Source of the DNA: an uncultured Gammaproteobacteria bacterium
GTDB lineage: Bacteria; Pseudomonadota; Gammaproteobacteria; Pseudomonadales; DT-91
DNA length: 6,927 nt
Assembly: GCA_929200485.1 (NCBI GenBank)
Contig: CAKMZU010000187.1
Span: 1-6,927, forward strand
Direction: 5' to 3'
Under the pieces are notes generated by a model, which saw nothing but the letters and a program-made list of their open reading frames with translations, had not been told where the DNA came from and ran no database searches. This document shows positions 5,387 to 6,927 of the stretch, piece after piece; within the stretch, counting starts at the first letter, position 1, and each line of letters starts with the position of its first letter. The position numbers and the translations under genes were made by a program.

Positions 5387-6631
5387 ATGATGAGTATTGA
5401 TGTATTGATTATTGGTACCGGTGAATATGTCACGGGTTTAACTCACGGATCGGTGATTGATTCTGATAAAAGTCTCGGCGTTATAGGTATTGTGTTATTC
5501 GACCTTAGGAGACGGGGCCTTGTGAATACCATTCGGATTTGTGGTCAGCGAGGCAATCGCTTTCCTTTGATCCGGAAGCATTTTCGGAAAAACATTGCTG
5601 ATACCTATCAGGAAATGAATGTTGAGTTTACTCAGTATCCAGAAGATGACGAGTATGATTCCCGTGCATGGCATCATGCGTTAGCTGAGATGGCAGCAGG
5701 CGGCGCGGTCATTATCGTGACACCGGATGATAGCCACTATGAAATGGCAAAAGCTGCGCTTGAAAAGGGCTTGCAGGTTCTTGTCGTTAAGCCACTGGTT
5801 AAGTCGCTCAAAGAGCACCAAGCGCTCAATACATTGGCGCAAAAGCATAACCTTCTGCTTGCAACGGAAATGCACAAGCGTTTCGATCCTTTCTATATGG
5901 ATGCTCGCGATAGAGCCGAGAACTTAGGTGATTTCAGTCATTTTTACAGTTACATGAGTCAGCCTAAACACCAGCTTGATACCTTCAGCCAGTGGGCGGG
6001 CAAGTCATCGGATATCAGTTATTATTTGAATTCACACCATGTTGACTGGCTTGTTTGGTGTCTTTCAGGTAGGACGAGACCAGAAACAGTGTCAGCACTT
6101 GCGGCAACAGGCGTTGCGTCTAATAAGCTGGGCGTAGAAATGGAAGATACCATTACCTTGAATGTTCAGTGGCGCAATTTAGGCACACACCATTTAGCCA
6201 TGTCGTCGCATACGGCATCATGGATAGCGCCTAAAACTGATGCGCATTCGCAGCAGCGTTTTTTTTATATGGGACATGAGGGTGAGTTGCAGGTTGATCA
6301 GGCTCATAGAGGCTATCAGCAATCAACGTCTGCAGGCTACGCCAGCCTTAACCCGCTTTTTATGAAATATACACCCACTAACGGCTATTTTAGTGGCCAG
6401 CAAGGCTATGGCTACCTGAGTATTGCGTATTTTATTGAGGCAGCACTTGCAAGAAAAAAGGGCGAATGGAATATTATGCTTGAAGAACGTTTGGCAAAAG
6501 CCAGTGAAACGCAGCAGGTAACAGCCATTCTTGAGGCAGGTAGACAAAGCCTTGATGCTGGAGGAAAAATTACTCGTATTGCTTACACTGATGGGGCATC
6601 AATAGTTCCAGCTTATATTTCAGCCGAATAA
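5387..6631 (+). CDS. Gfo/Idh/MocA oxidoreductase, D-galacturonate reductase-like
   Basis: This 414-residue NAD(P)-dependent oxidoreductase has an N-terminal Rossmann domain (about 1-160), seen in VLIIGTGEY (6-14), the strand AVIIVTPDDSHYEMA (107-121) and VVKPL (133-137). The last is the family's EKP segment with Val in place of Glu but the active-site Lys135 kept. The second domain contains EMHKRFDP (161-168), then SYMSQPKHQLDTF (188-200), AGKSSDISYYLNSHHVDW (204-221) and a C-terminal beta-sheet region. From memory, the ICGQRGNRFPLIRKHF segment (51-66) and the MSQPK...ISYYLNSHHVD stretch closely match fungal-type D-galacturonate reductases, which reduce D-galacturonate to L-galactonate with NAD(P)H. 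That sub-family call is recognition rather than a database result. It follows the aldonolactone oxidase-like gene by 12 bases and ends the cluster. The substrate could be another uronate or hexose. The protein has no signal peptide and is expected in the cytosol. Confidence 0.88.
   Translation: MMSIDVLIIGTGEYVTGLTHGSVIDSDKSLGVIGIVLFDLRRRGLVNTIRICGQRGNRFPLIRKHFRKNIADTYQEMNVEFTQYPEDDEYDSRAWHHALAEMAAGGAVIIVTPDDSHYEMAKAALEKGLQVLVVKPLVKSLKEHQALNTLAQKHNLLLATEMHKRFDPFYMDARDRAENLGDFSHFYSYMSQPKHQLDTFSQWAGKSSDISYYLNSHHVDWLVWCLSGRTRPETVSALAATGVASNKLGVEMEDTITLNVQWRNLGTHHLAMSSHTASWIAPKTDAHSQQRFFYMGHEGELQVDQAHRGYQQSTSAGYASLNPLFMKYTPTNGYFSGQQGYGYLSIAYFIEAALARKKGEWNIMLEERLAKASETQQVTAILEAGRQSLDAGGKITRIAYTDGASIVPAYISAE
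6259..6266 (+). repeat. T8 homopolymer run in the reductase gene
   Basis: Eight T residues span the Arg-Phe-Phe-Tyr codons around residues 291-294. The frame is intact. It is another potential slippage tract in the cluster. Confidence 0.55.
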
Positions 6632-6707
6632 TGTACTATTGTTTCACGAATTTACTGGGTTCTTCACTAATGCGCTGATAAATATCTACACAAATATTCT
6701 TGTTATT
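6632..6707. other. Short gap between convergent genes, no clear terminator
   Basis: These 76 A/T-rich bases separate the reductase stop from the stop of the - strand gene. The only inverted repeat noticed is a 5-bp all-A/T stem (6681-6685 with 6694-6698, 8-base loop) without a following T run on either strand, too weak to call a terminator. Termination here may be Rho-dependent, or the signals may lie inside the convergent gene. Confidence 0.5.
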
Positions 6708-6927
6708 TCAGGTATCTTCGTCTGGATTGCTCAGCATAGCGCATTGCCATTTATCAAGTCTGTAATTTCTCAGCATAGCCAATACAGGTTTTGGTGTTTT
6801 CCACTGTAGTAGTAGCGTTCCTGTTAGTTTCCCATGATTATCTTGTTGAATGACAAGTTTGGTATCTCGTTTTATTGAGCTATTGCCTGGAGAGATTGCC
6901 TGGAGAGATTGCCTGGAGAGATTGCCT
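6708..6927 (-). CDS. 3' end of an unidentified convergent gene (partial)
   Basis: On the - strand one frame is open from the right edge to TGA at 6708-6710, giving 72 residues, while the other two - frames stop just after the repeat array. The first 15 or so residues come from the 13-bp tandem repeat. The remainder has coding-like composition: DTKLVIQQDNHGKLTGTLL, then LQWKTPKPVLAML, RNYRLDKWQCAML and a C-terminal SNPDEDT. The AMLRN and AMLSN segments repeat with a 13-residue offset. No start is present, so the gene extends past the window. I cannot assign a family. It could also be a degraded gene fragment or an unselected open frame. Confidence 0.5.
   Translation of the reverse strand, partial: GNLSRQSLQAISPGNSSIKRDTKLVIQQDNHGKLTGTLLLQWKTPKPVLAMLRNYRLDKWQCAMLSNPDEDT
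6882..6927. repeat. 13-bp tandem repeat array running off the right edge
   Basis: ATTGCCTGGAGAG is present in three perfect copies (6882, 6895, 6908) followed by the first 7 bases of a fourth, where the window ends, so the true copy number is unknown. There is no spacer between units. The unit contains no stop codon in any frame on either strand. Read in the open - strand frame, three units make a 13-residue period (GNLSRQSLQAISP). Because 13 is not a multiple of three, changing the copy number would shift that frame. Confidence 0.95.

Noticed and set aside
6681..6698. Possible bidirectional terminator hairpin
   Set aside because: The stem is five A/T pairs with an 8-base loop and no T run, so it would not be stable.
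6882..6927. Possible start of a CRISPR array
   Set aside because: The units are 13 bp, directly contiguous and without spacers; CRISPR repeats are longer and separated by unique sequence.

Overview
The window reads as chromosomal DNA from a gammaproteobacterium of moderate GC content (roughly mid-40s percent by eye). The evidence is the RhlB-type DEAD-box helicase, the Shine-Dalgarno-like leaders and the tightly packed gene order. The genus cannot be fixed from sequence alone. Five complete genes lie on the + strand, and a truncated gene sits at each end: the 3' end of a + strand gene at 3-107, and the 3' end of a convergent - strand gene at 6708-6927.

Layout: (1) tail of an unidentified gene, 3-107; (2) RhlB-like RNA helicase, 126-1481, TTG start; (3) AMP-forming acyl-CoA synthetase of the FATP/very-long-chain type, 1516-3258; (4) uncharacterised 242-residue protein with a glycosyltransferase-A-like look, 3255-3983; (5) FAD-dependent aldonolactone oxidase/dehydrogenase-like protein, 3983-5374, ending in a five-residue tandem repeat; (6) Gfo/Idh/MocA oxidoreductase resembling fungal-type D-galacturonate reductases, 5387-6631; (7) convergent gene tail carrying a 13-bp tandem repeat, 6708-6927. 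Spacings are +34, -4, -1 and +12 bp from helicase to last gene, with no visible terminator between them, so they look like one transcription unit. The four genes after the helicase form the tight core.

Working hypothesis (inference): the core is a small biosynthetic cluster built on a sugar acid. A uronate reductase-like enzyme would make an aldonate, and the aldonolactone oxidase-like flavoprotein would oxidise the corresponding lactone. That is the logic of ascorbate (or analogue) synthesis from D-galacturonate in some eukaryotes. The acyl-CoA ligase and the glycosyltransferase-like protein suggest the product may be acylated or glycosylated, or that the pathway makes a glycolipid-like metabolite. 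No lactonase is visible in the window. The flavoprotein has Leu where many relatives have the His that binds FAD covalently, and Gly at the position linked to oxygen reactivity, which predicts a non-covalent flavin oxidase.

Two tandem repeats stand out. One is an in-frame 15-bp repeat forming the C-terminus of the flavoprotein, whose stop codon looks like a mutated repeat codon. The other is a 13-bp array at the right edge, open in all six frames and running out of the window.
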